From Eremomyces bilateralis CBS 781.70 (Eukaryota; Ascomycota; Dothideomycetes; Eremomycetales; Eremomycetaceae): a stretch of DNA of 64,000 bases. The DNA lies in contig NW_022985076.1 of assembly GCF_010015585.1 (NCBI RefSeq), positions 248,001-312,000 on the forward strand. Direction: 5' to 3'. The notes below the pieces were generated by a model. It saw nothing but the letters and a program-made list of their open reading frames with translations. It had not been told where the DNA came from and did not search any database. A program made the translations under genes and the position numbers. Positions within the stretch are counted from its first letter, which is position 1. Each line of letters begins with the position of its first letter. This document shows, piece by piece, positions 11,172-22,978 of the stretch.

Positions 11172-12953
11172 ATGAGGTTGGTGTTGTGCCGTACCATACG
11201 GCCCCGACAATTGCAGAACGCATCATGGACTCGCCGCAAGTCCACCATCGCTGCCATCAAAAGCGGAGTATGGAAAGAGAATGTTGACGAGAAGGGGGAT
11301 TCGTTTCGTTCCCGACGACATTTCATAGAGCGGGGGCCTGATGAAAGAAGACGAAGCGACGATGGGAACAGCTCCCGGTTTCGTCCATCTCCCAGAGATC
11401 GCGATGAACCTCCTCAAGGAAGGCGAGGCGACGATAGAAGGGCCTCCCGATTTCGATCATCTCCCAGACATCGCGATGAACCTAGTGAAGGCCGACAAGG
11501 CGACGATAGATATACCTCCCGACTTCGATCATCTTCCAGACGTGGCGATGAACCTGCTACAAAACGGCGAGACGATAACGGAGCCCCGTCTCGATTTGGA
11601 CTGCCTTCTAGGCACCACGATGAACCTACTGAAGGACGGCGAGACGATAGCCACACCTCCCGATTTCGATCATCTCGTGGCCGTCACGATGAACCTCCCG
11701 ATGTCCTCCCCCACAGGTCTGCGACCTCCCAATTCCTCTTTGGCACATCCACCGTCGTCGCGGCCCTCCGTGCGAAACGCCGGCAGCTCTACCAATTATA
11801 TATCGTCCACGACAAGATGCCGAAAGACGACTCGTCCCTGACCGCCGACGACATCCTGAAGCTGGCATCTAACGCCCGTTGCCCATATCGGATCGTGGAA
11901 CGCGACTGGTTACCCCTTTTCGACCGCGTGAGCGAAGCCCGACCACACAACGGCCTCATCCTCGAGGCATCCCCTCTCCCCACACCCCCCGTATCCGCTC
12001 TCCTCCCCGTCGACCAACGCGCCACCCAAATCGACGCCGCCTCTCCTTCCCTCACCACCACCCCCTCCCCCTCACTCACCATCCCCCTCCCCCGCCATCA
12101 CCACGCTTTCCGCTCTCCCTTCCCCTTCCTCCCCCTCTTCGACACCGTCCTCAACCCAGGCAACCTCGGCTCCCTCCTCCGCTCTGTCCACTTCCTCGGC
12201 CTCCCCTCCGTCCTCCTCTCCACCCGCACCTGCGCCCCCCTCAATGCCTCCACCCTCAAAGCTGCCTCCGGCGCCGCCGACGCCCTGCGCATCCTCGCCG
12301 TCTCCGAGCCTGCCCGCTTCCTCGACGAGAGCATCCGCAACGGCTGGCGCGTCTACGGTGCCGCGAGCCCCGAGGCCGCAGCCAACATTGGCGAGGCGAT
12401 GGGATGGCGGTCGTCGTCGACTCGCGAGAAGCATCGGAGGGGTCCGGAGCTCCCAGGCTCGACGGTCGTGTTCTCCGCGCGCTGGGAAGGCGGCGTGGCG
12501 CCAGCGAAGCCGTTGTTCGAGATGTCACCGCATCCTCTGGGAAAGAGCCCGGTGATTTTGCTGATAGGTGGGGAAGGGAAGGGGCTGCGGCCAGCGCTTC
12601 TGAAGCGGTGTCAGGGGTTTCTTGGGATTACGAAGGGGAGGAAGGTGGGTGGAGATGTGGGGGTGGATAGTTTGGGGGTGGCGGTGGCAGGGGCGGTGGT
12701 GATGGAAGGGATGTATGGTTCGTGGTTGTATGGGAGGGGGAGAAGGGAGGGGAAAGGGGTGGAGGAGGCGGATGAAGAGGAGGAGGATGGAGAGGGAAAG
12801 GAGATGGAGATAGAAGAGGTGGAGGAGACGGTTGAGGTGGGAGGTGGAGAGGGAGAGCAAGTTGTTGAAGAAGAGAGACGGCGGGAATTGCTCACCGAGC
12901 ACGGAGAAGACGATCCCGAAGAAAAGGCCAAGCAAGAAAGTCGACTGTGGTAA
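11172..12953 (+). CDS. MRM1: Mitochondrial rRNA 2'-O-ribose methyltransferase, SpoU family
   Basis: A single exon of 593 residues starts at ATG 11172, the first ATG after an in-frame stop. The basic N-terminus (Arg-rich, MRLVLCRTIRPRQL) fits a mitochondrial presequence. A repetitive Arg/Ser/Asp region follows (about residues 55-175), then the substrate-binding domain start FLFGTSTVVAAL. The SpoU/TrmH catalytic motifs are NPGNLGSLLRSVHFLG (near 327), LIGGEGKGLR (near 463) and VDSLGVAVAGAV (near 497). MRM1 methylates a guanosine in the peptidyl-transferase loop of the mitochondrial large rRNA. The protein is longer than yeast Mrm1 (412 residues) because of the repeats, a Pro/Ser/Thr-rich insert before motif 1 and a very acidic Glu-rich tail. 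Confidence 0.92.
   Translation: MRLVLCRTIRPRQLQNASWTRRKSTIAAIKSGVWKENVDEKGDSFRSRRHFIERGPDERRRSDDGNSSRFRPSPRDRDEPPQGRRGDDRRASRFRSSPRHRDEPSEGRQGDDRYTSRLRSSSRRGDEPATKRRDDNGAPSRFGLPSRHHDEPTEGRRDDSHTSRFRSSRGRHDEPPDVLPHRSATSQFLFGTSTVVAALRAKRRQLYQLYIVHDKMPKDDSSLTADDILKLASNARCPYRIVERDWLPLFDRVSEARPHNGLILEASPLPTPPVSALLPVDQRATQIDAASPSLTTTPSPSLTIPLPRHHHAFRSPFPFLPLFDTVLNPGNLGSLLRSVHFLGLPSVLLSTRTCAPLNASTLKAASGAADALRILAVSEPARFLDESIRNGWRVYGAASPEAAANIGEAMGWRSSSTREKHRRGPELPGSTVVFSARWEGGVAPAKPLFEMSPHPLGKSPVILLIGGEGKGLRPALLKRCQGFLGITKGRKVGGDVGVDSLGVAVAGAVVMEGMYGSWLYGRGRREGKGVEEADEEEEDGEGKEMEIEEVEETVEVGGGEGEQVVEEERRRELLTEHGEDDPEEKAKQESRLW
11346..11705 (+). repeat. 72-bp coding tandem repeat, about five copies
   Basis: The word cgatgaacct recurs at 11402, 11474, 11546, 11618 and 11687, a spacing of 72, 72, 72 and 69 nt. 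Each unit encodes about 24 residues of the form RRGDD-x4-SRFRSS-x-RHRDEP-x-EG inside MRM1. Copies have diverged but the period stays a multiple of three. Confidence 0.9.
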
Positions 12954-13196
12954 TATATTTATCTGATTATAACCATAATCAATTCAATGCTGCCACTATG
13001 TCCATCACGCTATGCATAAATGTAAAAGGGAGCCGTCCATGTATACTTCCAACCCGTAACATCGGGGTCCGATCCATGCTATGCAATGCTATTCCTTCTC
13101 AACGAAAAGTACAACCTATCCTCATAACTATCGTAGCCGTGCTTTTCATCTCCTTTCCGCGACCTCTCATCTCCGCCTATCTCCTCCCTCTCCAGC

Positions 13197-16100
13197 TCAC
13201 ATCCACCCCCCCTCCCCCGTCCCTGGCACCCTCCCCCCCGGCCCCGGCGGCCCACCCTGCTGCGCCAAATAACTCGACCCATACGCCTGCGGCGCCATCT
13301 GCACCTGCTGCTGCAAATGCCGAATCTTATTCGGATCCGACTGCCCACTCCCCGGAGAAATCGGCGACACCGGCGCCATCGGGGACATCGGTCTCGGGGA
13401 CATCGGTCTCGGCGCCATCCCAGGTCCCATAGCATGCAGCTGCTGTGGTGACGTAGGTCCAGGATGATATCCCCCACCCCCACCACCCATCTGCCCCGCG
13501 CTATTCTGTCGTGCATATCCCGGCCGCGTCGCCACGCCCGGCGGCGCGTGTCCTTGCCGGCTGCTCGATCGATACATGCCGTACGCCTGATTCGCGCCCA
13601 TCATATGTGGTCGTTGCTGATAGCCCGGGTGTGTCGGTCCCGGCCCCTGGCCCGGTCCTGCTTGTTGCGGATAATACCCCGAAGGAGCTGGATACATCTG
13701 CAGCGGCCTCTGCCCATGCGCTGGACCTTGACCAGGCGGATGTACCCCCTGATGATCACGATATAGAGACGGCGATCCCGCCTCCATCCTCGGGTTCCCC
13801 CCAGCCCCCACCACTGCCATCTGCATCATCCGCCCCCTCTCCACCGCCGCGTTCGCCCGCTCCTGCTCCCGCCCCGCAATCACATTCACCAGCCCAGGAC
13901 TACCCCCAAGCGCGACATTCGGCCCTGGGCTGCTGGCACGGGGATTCGCCCCTGGACTCCCCCCAACCCCCAGACTCAACGAGCTCGGATTACGCTCATG
14001 CCGCGGCCCGTCCCGACTCCGCAACCCATCGCGGCTGCCCGCGGCGGCGCGCATGACGAGCAGCTCATCGGGCGTCGGGGTGACGCGCCCGCCGGCCGTG
14101 CCGGGTCGGACGCCGGCGGCGGAGCCCGGGCGGGAATTCGGGTTCGCGAGGAGGTTCGTGGAGGATTTGTTGCGGGTGTGGGTGTAGAGGGGGCCAGGCT
14201 TGGCGGCCTCGCCGCGTTGGCGGACCCATTCGTCGGGGGAGAGGGGGGTGGTGGATTGGGGGGATTGGCCGGGGGGAGGAGCGAGGTTAGGGGACCATTG
14301 AGGATTGGAGGGGGTGGGGAGGGGTTTGGTGGGGGAGCGGGAGTGGAGGCGGGGGTTGGGTTGGGTGGTTTCGGTGGGGGGGAGGTATTCGCGGACAACT
14401 TGGGCGGTGGCAGTGGGGTTATGGGTGAACCGGTTGGAGTTGTCGGTCGGGGGTTTGGGTCGGTAGGCGTAGGTGGGTCCGAAGTCGACGTTGGGGATGT
14501 CGGAGCCGGGATGCTTAGACGCTCCGGGGGTGTATGTGGTATCTCCGACTCGAATGTCTTGTGGCTCGACATTCCCCACGGTTCGTAGCTGTCCGGCACG
14601 AGGGGCGTCGAATGATTCCTTGGATGGGTTGGCGGACCGGTCCGTTGATGGTGGGGTATCGTAGTCTGTGGTTCCGGAAGCTCCATCTCCATCCCCATCG
14701 GCACCGTCCATCCCACGGTATCCGTAGTTCCCAGCTCCACGGCCGAGATGTGGCTCAGCATGTGCATGGGCAGGGAGTGGTTTCCTCCGAACCGGCTGTC
14801 CACCACTCAGCCGATCGCCACCCGGCGACGTATTTACTGGAGATACGTCGCCTACGTGGTCCTGCTTAGCCTGCATACGGGGCAGGCCTTCCTGGGCGGA
14901 CATTCCCGGGCTGCGAGATTGAGGCGGAAGATGAGTCGCGTGCACTTGGCCATGTTCAGGGACGGGAGGAGGAGGACCCACATTCGAAGCAAAATATTCC
15001 TTGGTGGCGTGCGGTTGCGTGGGACTCCCTGCCTGCGGCACGTACGGAGAGGCCGGGATGGTGGGAAGGCGGGTCTGGCTTTGCTGTTGCTGTTGGTAGG
15101 GCCCGGAATTCCAGCCGGAGCGGGGCGCGATGTATTGCGGTTGGGGCTGCGACGGGTCAAATGGGTCGGCTTCATCCGTGCTCTGGCGTCCGGGAGGATA
15201 GGCTCCGTTGGTTCTCCGATCGTTCTTCCATGCCGAAGCGGCACCAGCGATGGCCAGAGATCCAAGGACTCCTCCAGAAGGTAGGTTCTTCAGCGTTGCC
15301 TCGTCCATGGGGGAGTTTTGCCGTCCCGGGGTTTCTCCGGGATAGAGTTGTGCGGTCGGTCGTTGACTGGGCTTGTGCTGGAATTGCGGAGGAGCGGCAA
15401 CAGGTGCTGGAGTGGCTTGAACTCCCTTGACGGCTGCGAGCTCCTCGGGAATCTCACTCGGCCTGCCACCGCTCAATCCGCTGCCGTCTGACTCCGGCGT
15501 CATACGATCGCGCGTTACACCACCATATCCGTCCGATCCCTGCGATGAAGTGGGATTGTATGCAGATTGGCCAAACGCCGTCGAACTATACGGCACACCT
15601 TGGCGGTGAGCCGGAGGAGGTGGCGGAGAGTCATCACTGTCGCCAAATCGAACGCCTTCCGCGTCAACCGATTCTCCCGACGCCAACCTTGATCCACCTT
15701 TGAAGTCCGGCGTTTCTGACGCCGATCGTTTGTGCTGCATCGCCTGCGCGAGGCCGTTCGGAGGCGCAGAACCGGTTCGCGTCGGATCATCGATGCTCGC
15801 ACGCACGGGAGAGACTTGTCCGGATGCGGGGGTAGAGGGGGCTTGGAACCGAATACCTCCTTTCGACGCGGGAAGACTGCTCCGACTATCGCGACGGCTG
15901 CCGATTCGACTTCCGACGGGACTGCGTCCGGCAAGCATGCGTTTGTTGGTCAGGTCCTTCATCTGCTTGCGCCATGCTCTCTCGCTCCAATTGGTGCTGC
16001 CCTCGGTGTGAACCAAACCCGCGACGTCCAAGATGTCAAGGTATCCGTATCTCTTGTCTTTCGGCAAGGCGAACATCAGACCTCGAGCATCTAGCACGTC

Positions 16101-18061
16101 CGCCACGAGCCGATTCGGGCGTCCATAGAGATTAAAGACGTCCCAGACCGGGAATAAGAACCGAAGAAGCATCTCGAACCCCGAAACCGCCGCGTGGTAT
16201 TCCGGCATCACGAACACGAACCCTTCCATTCTCGATTCGGGGGTGGTGTGGATGGTGATCTTCCCCTCGATTTTCAGCAGCGTCGACTGGTCGATCAACG
16301 GCTTCGATTGCGGATAGATGGCGTAGGCCGAGTACGAGTCGGTGATGGTCGCGATGGGGATGCTCTTCTTCGTGACCTTGCGGGTATCGTAGAATTTGAT
16401 ATCGCCTTTCAACACCGGCGTCTTCCCGTACGACTTCTTCTTCATTGATTTCTGCATCTTCTGGTATTCTTTCTCGTCCGGCGGGGAAATGACGCACCAA
16501 CACCGTCGCCATGGAGTGCCCGCACCGAACCGTACGCGTACCCAATCTTCTTGTTTCACACGCGTCCGGTCCATGATCTGTCGGATGTTGTTGAGGGCTT
16601 TCCCTTTCCCGGCGATGAGGGATCCGGTATAGGCTTCTTGCAGGCTCGAATGTTCGAACATGGCCAGCCGAATACCGGCAGTCCATTGCGTGAGGGAGTT
16701 AAGAGAGTTGAAGTGGAGAAGGTATCGGTTGTTGGCGGCGGTGGATACGCTAAGGACATTTTGGAGAGCCTGTCCGGTTGAACTGCTCATCGGTAATGAC
16801 TCAATCTAAAGATGTTAGCACTGTACGCCGATTTCATTTGCGCTATTCGTACCATCTTGATGGAGGCATCCGAAAGATTTATAAAGGTTGGAACCACTTC
16901 TCCATTATCCCCCGCCGCGTCCAGTGCTGCTGCATCCCACAATGATAGTACTGTGCCGACGAGTTGTGCGAAGCATTCCTTCCATGACCGGTCTCCGCTT
17001 GGTCTGCCACCTGTTCATCCGCTAGGTCAGCAACGTGCCCTTTCCGTTCCGGGGATGTTTCGGATCTTACGTGAATCGAGGTCGTGCAACATCAGGAAAT
17101 ATCCCTCCTGGTACAGCTTGTTCCCATGGCTGTTGAGGAATGTGAAAATCGGCTGCAATTCCGGAAGCGTATCCTGTGCAACCTCCATCACCGGCGGCTG
17201 ATAGGTCTGCACCATGGACAACGGGCGCGACGACGTCCGCGAATTCGACCGGTTCCGCTGATGCGACTGCGGCGATGCGCGCTCGTAATTGAATCCTGCG
17301 TAGCTGTCGGGTTGTGCGGAGGATCGGTTCGATTGCGGAGGGGTGCGCTGGATGGAGGTGGAGGAACCGGTCGGGGGAGTGAAGGTCGCAGGCGGGAGTG
17401 CAGTAGCGCTGACGTCCGGGTCAGATTTCGCCGGATCCACGGAGGGAATGGCGTATTCAGGTCCGGTTCGGGGGATTGTGGCGTGTGGTAGAGAGGCTGC
17501 TGAAGGAGAGGCCGAATTTGGGGCTGATTGTGAGTCGCGGTCGAGGGCGGATGAAGAGCGACGATGCCCAGGCGCCCATTGAGAGAACAACGAGGAGACT
17601 ACGTGGCAGAAGCGACCCGAAGGGTGGGTCACGGAGAGATTAGCAAGGCGTCATTGAACATCTTCTCGCGGCGAAGGGTCCTCGAAAGCGAATATATATG
17701 ATTTGATATGGACAGGCGCGGGATCATGTGCCAAAGTCTGGGGTTGGGGTAATTAAGGGACTCGCATGTTAAGCAGTTCATCAACGGTCATGGGGGGAAT
17801 CCTGGGCTGGCGTCTCTGGAGGACATGGACCGCGGGATTGAACAGAGTAGAGGGGTAATGAGCTAAAGTCTTGGTGATGGCGTTACCCATTCAACCGAAA
17901 GACAATGATGCTGTGATGAGAAACAATAGGATATCATAACCGGAAGAAGAAACCAAGCATAATAAACCGTGAGAGACAGAGGCGCATTTGCGCAACGCCC
18001 GGCCTTACCATCACACTGGACAATAAATGGAAAAGCACTCACCTCGTCTAGACCGCGGCAT
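13197..18061 (-). CDS. CAF120: Caf120/Skg3-type PH-domain protein
   Basis: Four exons are inferred: 18061-18043, 17598-17071, 17010-16853 and 16805-13197, with introns of 444, 60 and 47 nt; 1437 residues. The 19-nt first coding exon (MPRSRR plus one base) supplies the only sensible ATG, because the frame of exon 2 has no ATG before the conserved region. Exons 2-4 build a PH-like domain (roughly residues 165-280): VAQDTLPELQPIFTFLNSH, YQEGYFLMLHDLDSRGRPSG, LVGTVLSLWDAAALD and QWTAGIRLAMFEH, then GAGTPWRRCWCVI. The remaining 900 residues are disordered and rich in Pro, Gly, Ser and Gln. Yeast Caf120 is a CCR4-NOT-associated factor and Skg3 its paralogue; the role in filamentous fungi is little known. 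The family call is strong; exon 1 is less certain. Confidence 0.85.
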
Positions 18062-21000
18062 ATTGTCCCACGGATGGAATACGTTCCCGGTTCTTGCCTT
18101 TGGCTTCTTCTCCAATCACGCCGAAGTAGCTCAGGACCGTTTCAATCGGTCGGATCGGGCTCGAAGAAGTCCAATGTGTTTCAATCAGGTCGAACTCGGG
18201 GTTCCAGAGCCGCTCTTATGGAGATTCGGATCCGGTACAAATCGTCGGCATGCTGCGGAGATTGGCAATATTGGTGGAATCGAGGTATTTACAAACCGGG
18301 AGCCGTGAACGCCGTCAACGAATGCCCAACGGGTTAGGATGCTTTCGGCCAGTTCCAGGGCAGGGATTCGGCGATGATGACGCGGTTAGACGGTTTAGGG
18401 ACAAAGAATACAGTGGGAAGATGTTGTCTAGGTGGAAGAGGTCGAAGAGTGTAAAATAGGGGATATGATGAAGTTGAAAGGTCTCTCACACAAACTCTCT
18501 CTCTTGAAGCAAAGAGGGAATGCGATGGTGTTTAACTTAGCGGCGACGGCGGCGGAGGAGGAGCGGCGGGTAGAAGCTGAAAGATCAAGGAAGTTCCAAG
18601 GGCCCAATATAATGAACTCCTGTAAAGTCCTGTTGTCATCCTGTCATCGTGTCCGCAGCGATGGCGGAGACGGACGGGTGCCAAGTCAACGGTTGATCCA
18701 GACGGGTTCGCCAATTGTTAGCTCAAGCGTCGTGGCTATTCTTTGTCTTTCCTGGTAACTATCGTTTGTATCTGGCCCGCTACGGTGATAGACCCGGGCC
18801 GAGGAGGATGGACTTAATTAAGACTTCAACGAAAGGAGGCACGGTAAGTTGGGAGGTAACTCTGAGCACTGAGGAAGTTTCTCCTCATCCCCGAGCAAAC
18901 AATCATAGATTCAATGAACAGAAGTTGGATAGCCATCGACAGGTTACCGGTAACTCTCGTTAGCCCTCTTCATCCCGCACCACAGTTCCCCGTCATAGTG
19001 CGAAGACAGCTCAGTGCTACAATGGGCTGGAGAGTGGGCATGGATCGATGACGAATTCAACGAGGCGCAAGCCAATAATGCCACCCAAGCGGCCAAGCGA
19101 TGCGGGCTAACGGCGAATCTTGAACCATCCAGGAGATTCTAGGCTAATCAGATAAGATGCTAAACGAGGATACATTTGACACCCGCCGGATGTTGAACTT
19201 CAGCCGGTAAAGCTTGAGACCTTTAGGTTCTCGTGCGCATGAGAGGAACCCGCCTGACTCCTGACCTCCTGAGACATGTTTCAACTTTCAACATCGTCGC
19301 CACGTCTGGTCCTATCACCACCTTTCTCTCCCATTGTCCCAAGGTCGGGTCACGCTTGATGCTACGCTTCCTCTTTCCGACCACGGGAATCTCTTGGTCA
19401 TCGTTAGTCATCTTATTTTCATACTTTTATTTTATGCCTGGGTTGCAGTGAAACAAATGTGGTCTATTGGCTTAGAAGAACCGACTCGGGGCCTCTGATA
19501 CATCGTGAATCATCCCAGTCAGAGGCTCATACCCGCCACCTTGCCCTGACAGAACTCCCTAAGCGGCATCTGTGCCCTGTACTACGTGCCTACAAATAGC
19601 CCGCATCGGCTCCGTGCTAATTGCCAAGGTTGACTGTATACCGTAGTATTTAGAAACCAGACAAGGCCTGAGTCCGTCATCCGATACGCCATACGCTCTC
19701 TGTCCCCTATCCTTAATGGATTCTAACCACACCAGCCCAAACAGCTGAATTCTGAAATCGATGGAGTCCTTCATCGAATTCTGGGGCCTCACCACCAGAT
19801 CGACACCGCCGTCGTCGCGTCGCCAATCTTGAGATGCCTCCCTGCAACTGCATCGGCGACGTCATTGATGGACCGCTGAATGCAGCCCCTATCGGTAGGA
19901 TAAAGCGCTGGTGGCTGGGAGATCGGCGCCCCAGTCTCAGGTCCAGACCGGAAATCGCAGCGATCGTCGAGAATTGGATCGTACTACGTAGTAGTGGGGG
20001 AGGGTTGCGACGATTTATTTTTCCGACGTGGAGGTGATGCTTTGTGGTGTTTTGGACATGGTAGATTTGGAGTTGGCTTTTTATAAACCGAGTCGGAGGT
20101 GTTGTTTCTGATCGAGCAGGTATGTCTGGCAGTCGTGCTCGCCGAGCTGTGCGTCGCCAGCGAGGCTTTTCACGGGAGTTTTCTCATGTCATCCAAACCG
20201 CTACTAAACGTCTAAATAACAATCGAAGGAAATGCAGAGCCATCTTGGTATATCCACGAAAGACATTCGACACCGGTCTTCTCGTTGCGGAATTGCCATG
20301 AATCGATGACGGGATATCACCTATAGTACGGAGTGCTCGAATAGCTAAGTGAAGGAATCCGGTATCCTCGGCGAGCAAATCGGCCGCGATATCACGCCTC
20401 TGCCGCTGCCGCGACGCAGAACCAACCTAGAAAAATCAATCACTGGCTGAAATGGATGGACATCCCTCGCAGGCACCCAACACCTCTCGACCCATTCATC
20501 GTCCGGATGTACTACTAGCCCATAAACGACATCATCCCTTCCTCCAACTGCCCCGAACATCCTTCTTCAAACCCAACTCAGCCCCCGGGCCACCAGCATC
20601 ATCCCTCCACCATCACCTCTGCCTATAAGAGTACTGCCCCTCCTCATCCCCAAACACCGAACCCGAATCCAACGTCCGCCCAACCCTGCCCACCTCTCTC
20701 TTAAACAGAAGCGGATTGAGGGGGTGGGGAGCAATGCGGTTGTGATGGGGAATTTGGACGGGGCGCCAGGAATGGGGTGGAGGGAGGGGTTTCCGGAGGT
20801 GGAGGGGACATGGGAGGCTTCGGGAGGACTTTTGGGGTATGTTTTTGGAGGGGGGGCGAGAGGAGGCAGGCGTCTTTTCTATCTATATTTTCCAGGGCAT
20901 GTGGAGTGGGTGATGCGTTGTCATGGGGTTGATTTAGCGATTGCTTCCAGATCGTTAGTCGCGGAGGGACGGACGGCTGGGCCTGAGATTTGGGATTCGG

Positions 21001-21988
21001 AGACGGAGAGGGAGGCGAGTGGTCATACGCCTGTTTCGGTGGGTGTGAGGATGTTGGTTGAAGGGGATCGATATTTTCGTGTGTTGGCATGAAATCCCGT
21101 CTGCGAAGCCCCTAAGCGCAGGACATGGGCGGTGGCTCAACGCTTGCTCTCATACGACACCGGTGAGTTGGCTGTGGGTTCACCATAGCATTCAGGATGT
21201 CAGGAGAGGAAGCAAACGTAGGCAATCGGCTCCACATATGACCAACAAAAACGACTTCCTTCACCAAGTTAAGGAATATTTTCGTGGAACTTTCCTTGTT
21301 ACTGCGTTGACAGGTGTGGAAACTCCCAGTTCCTGTAGTCAACCCCTGAATTCAGAAAAACCATGTCCCAAAGTAGAGGATTATGTATAGTTGCGTAGAA
21401 AGTATGAATGATCCTTACTGTAGCTTGCTTCAGTTAGTTCAAACTGCTTTGAGCTGGATATCTCCAGCTCTTGGCCCCGGAATTTGATATTTCAGTTTCA
21501 GTCACATCAGCCACATCAGTTACAACACCTGCTTGTAAATTTATCCCAGACTCCTGGGCAGCCCTTCAAGGAGTAGAGCAATTTATGGGTCTTTGGAGTT
21601 AACAGTTTCTGCAATTCCACTTAATATGGCTCCTAATTTCCGCTTTCGGTGCCAGAAAGTTACTGTGTAGGTTGTCAAACGAGGGGACAAGTAGCTAACA
21701 TGACCATCATGAACGATAGCTTCCGAAATTGTCAGAGTTCACATGTGCCAATTGCCACACTAAACTGCCTATAATGAACAAAATACCACGGCCATGGGAG
21801 AGTAACTTGTTCCTCGAGAAACAACACCTAAGCCCTTTACAAGCCAGCGGCTTGAAATAGGACGCAAATATCCAGCGGGAAGCAGCAGCGATTCTGGAGC
21901 CTTGTGAGCAGTCTTCAACCTGATCTTGTACTACCTAAGCCAACAATTGCAAGCATCTAATTCGGTTTATACACCTACGAATGCTTGA
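18062..21988. other. Gene-poor stretch of about 3.9 kb
   Basis: No frame here shows a known motif. A proline-rich minus-strand frame (20701-21090) overlaps a glycine-rich plus-strand frame (20724-21092); neither looks like a real protein. A further minus frame at 20345-20560 is unrecognised and may be a remnant. Around 21400-21960 the DNA is more AT-rich. I see no terminal repeats or RNA gene. Confidence 0.45.
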
Positions 21989-22978
21989 CTATTCGACCTC
22001 TTCCTGCTCCTCCGTACTCCTAACCCTCGTCAACCCCTCTCCAACATGTTTCCGCTCCTCATCCCGCTCCTCAGGTCCTCGTGCCCGCTCCAACTCCCTA
22101 CACCTCCCCGCCAAATCACTCACATGCTCATCCACACTCTCCGGACTCAGCGTCTCCAACGCCATCTCCAGCATGTACAAATACTCTTTATTCTCCCCAC
22201 TCGGACCCACGCTCTTCAAGATATGCGCCGCGAGCGCATCGAGATCCTGCGGGCCGACGAATTGCGGATTCTCGGGGAGTCCGATGTAGACCAGGCATGA
22301 GAACTTCTCCGGGAGCGAACCGTCGGATTGTCGGACGGATTCGGCGGGGTAGAACGGTGTGTATTGGATCGAGTAGCCGTTAATTTCGCGGATGTCGAGG
22401 TATTCTTTTACCTCTTGGGTGCGAGCCGGGGGGATGTGGTAGGCGGCGCCCCATACTCTCTCTGGGGCGTTGGCGTGCTTAGACATTATTCAGCAGCATT
22501 CTTCGGAGTCGATGTCTAATAGCTGGACCGCTACATACTGGGTCGGAAAGTGATTTCCAGTGATCATGATCGATGAGCGTGACAACCCGACCGGGTGCCT
22601 GAGGCGTCCCACGATGATCTTCGCTGCGGGATAATTAGATTGAGAAAGATGGTAATAATGTTTGTTTGTTCTTTACCTTGCCTACATCAATATCGAGGTT
22701 TCCTTAGCATCCCGATATTTAATATGATTTCGCGGCCCGTCGCTCACCTGCCAAAATCTGCGAACATAGCGGTTGATATATCCGGGTACTCTCCTATCTG
22801 ATGGACTGTATGAGATTATGGTCTAAAACACGATGTAGATGACGCTCACCGAAATGAGGTGGAGGCTTCCATATCAAACTCCTGCATCATGATCAGCTTC
22901 CGTCTTGCATGTCATAGAATCTGAGGATAACACGTACCCATATCCAAAAAGCCAGAGGCCACTTGTCTCGTCTTCCAT
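21989..22978 (-). CDS. ChaC-type gamma-glutamylcyclotransferase
   Basis: Six exons are inferred: 22978-22938, 22881-22850, 22797-22748, 22681-22677 (5 nt), 22623-22539 and 22477-21989, with introns of 56, 52, 66, 53 and 61 nt; 233 residues. The product reads in order FGYGSLIWKPPPHF, RVPGYINRYVRRFWQ, ASEDHRGTPQAPGRVVTLI, RVWGAAYHIPP and YLDIREINGYS, the ChaC family sequence from end to end. The YGSLIW loop binds the gamma-glutamyl group and Glu102 in REINGY is the likely catalytic acid. ChaC enzymes cleave glutathione to 5-oxoproline and Cys-Gly in the cytosol. The C-terminal 60 residues are Glu/Arg-rich. Family certain; the microexon is an inference from frame and motif. Confidence 0.92.
22677..22681 (-). 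other. 5-nt microexon GCAAG in the ChaC gene
   Basis: Read on the minus strand, a TAG acceptor stands directly before GCAAG and a GTAAAG donor directly after. Including these five bases joins RRFWQ to SEDHRGTP as WQ-A-S-EDH in frame. Splicing exon 3 straight to exon 5 would shift the frame. Confidence 0.72.

Noticed and set aside
11341-11841. Second long plus-strand frame over the MRM1 repeats
   Set aside because: It stays open only because the 72-nt repeat keeps every frame open; the MRM1 frame has the catalytic motifs.
17027-17632. Start of the Caf120 gene at 17632
   Set aside because: The codon there is GTG and the preceding residues are intron sequence. The splice acceptor at 17599 and an upstream ATG give a better model.
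20701-21092. Opposed Pro-rich and Gly-rich frames
   Set aside because: Each mirrors the other's composition and neither has a motif or splice partners, so I do not call a gene.
22624-22747. One single intron between ChaC exons 3 and 5
   Set aside because: It leaves the frame shifted by two bases and loses the Ala-Ser of the conserved WQAS segment.
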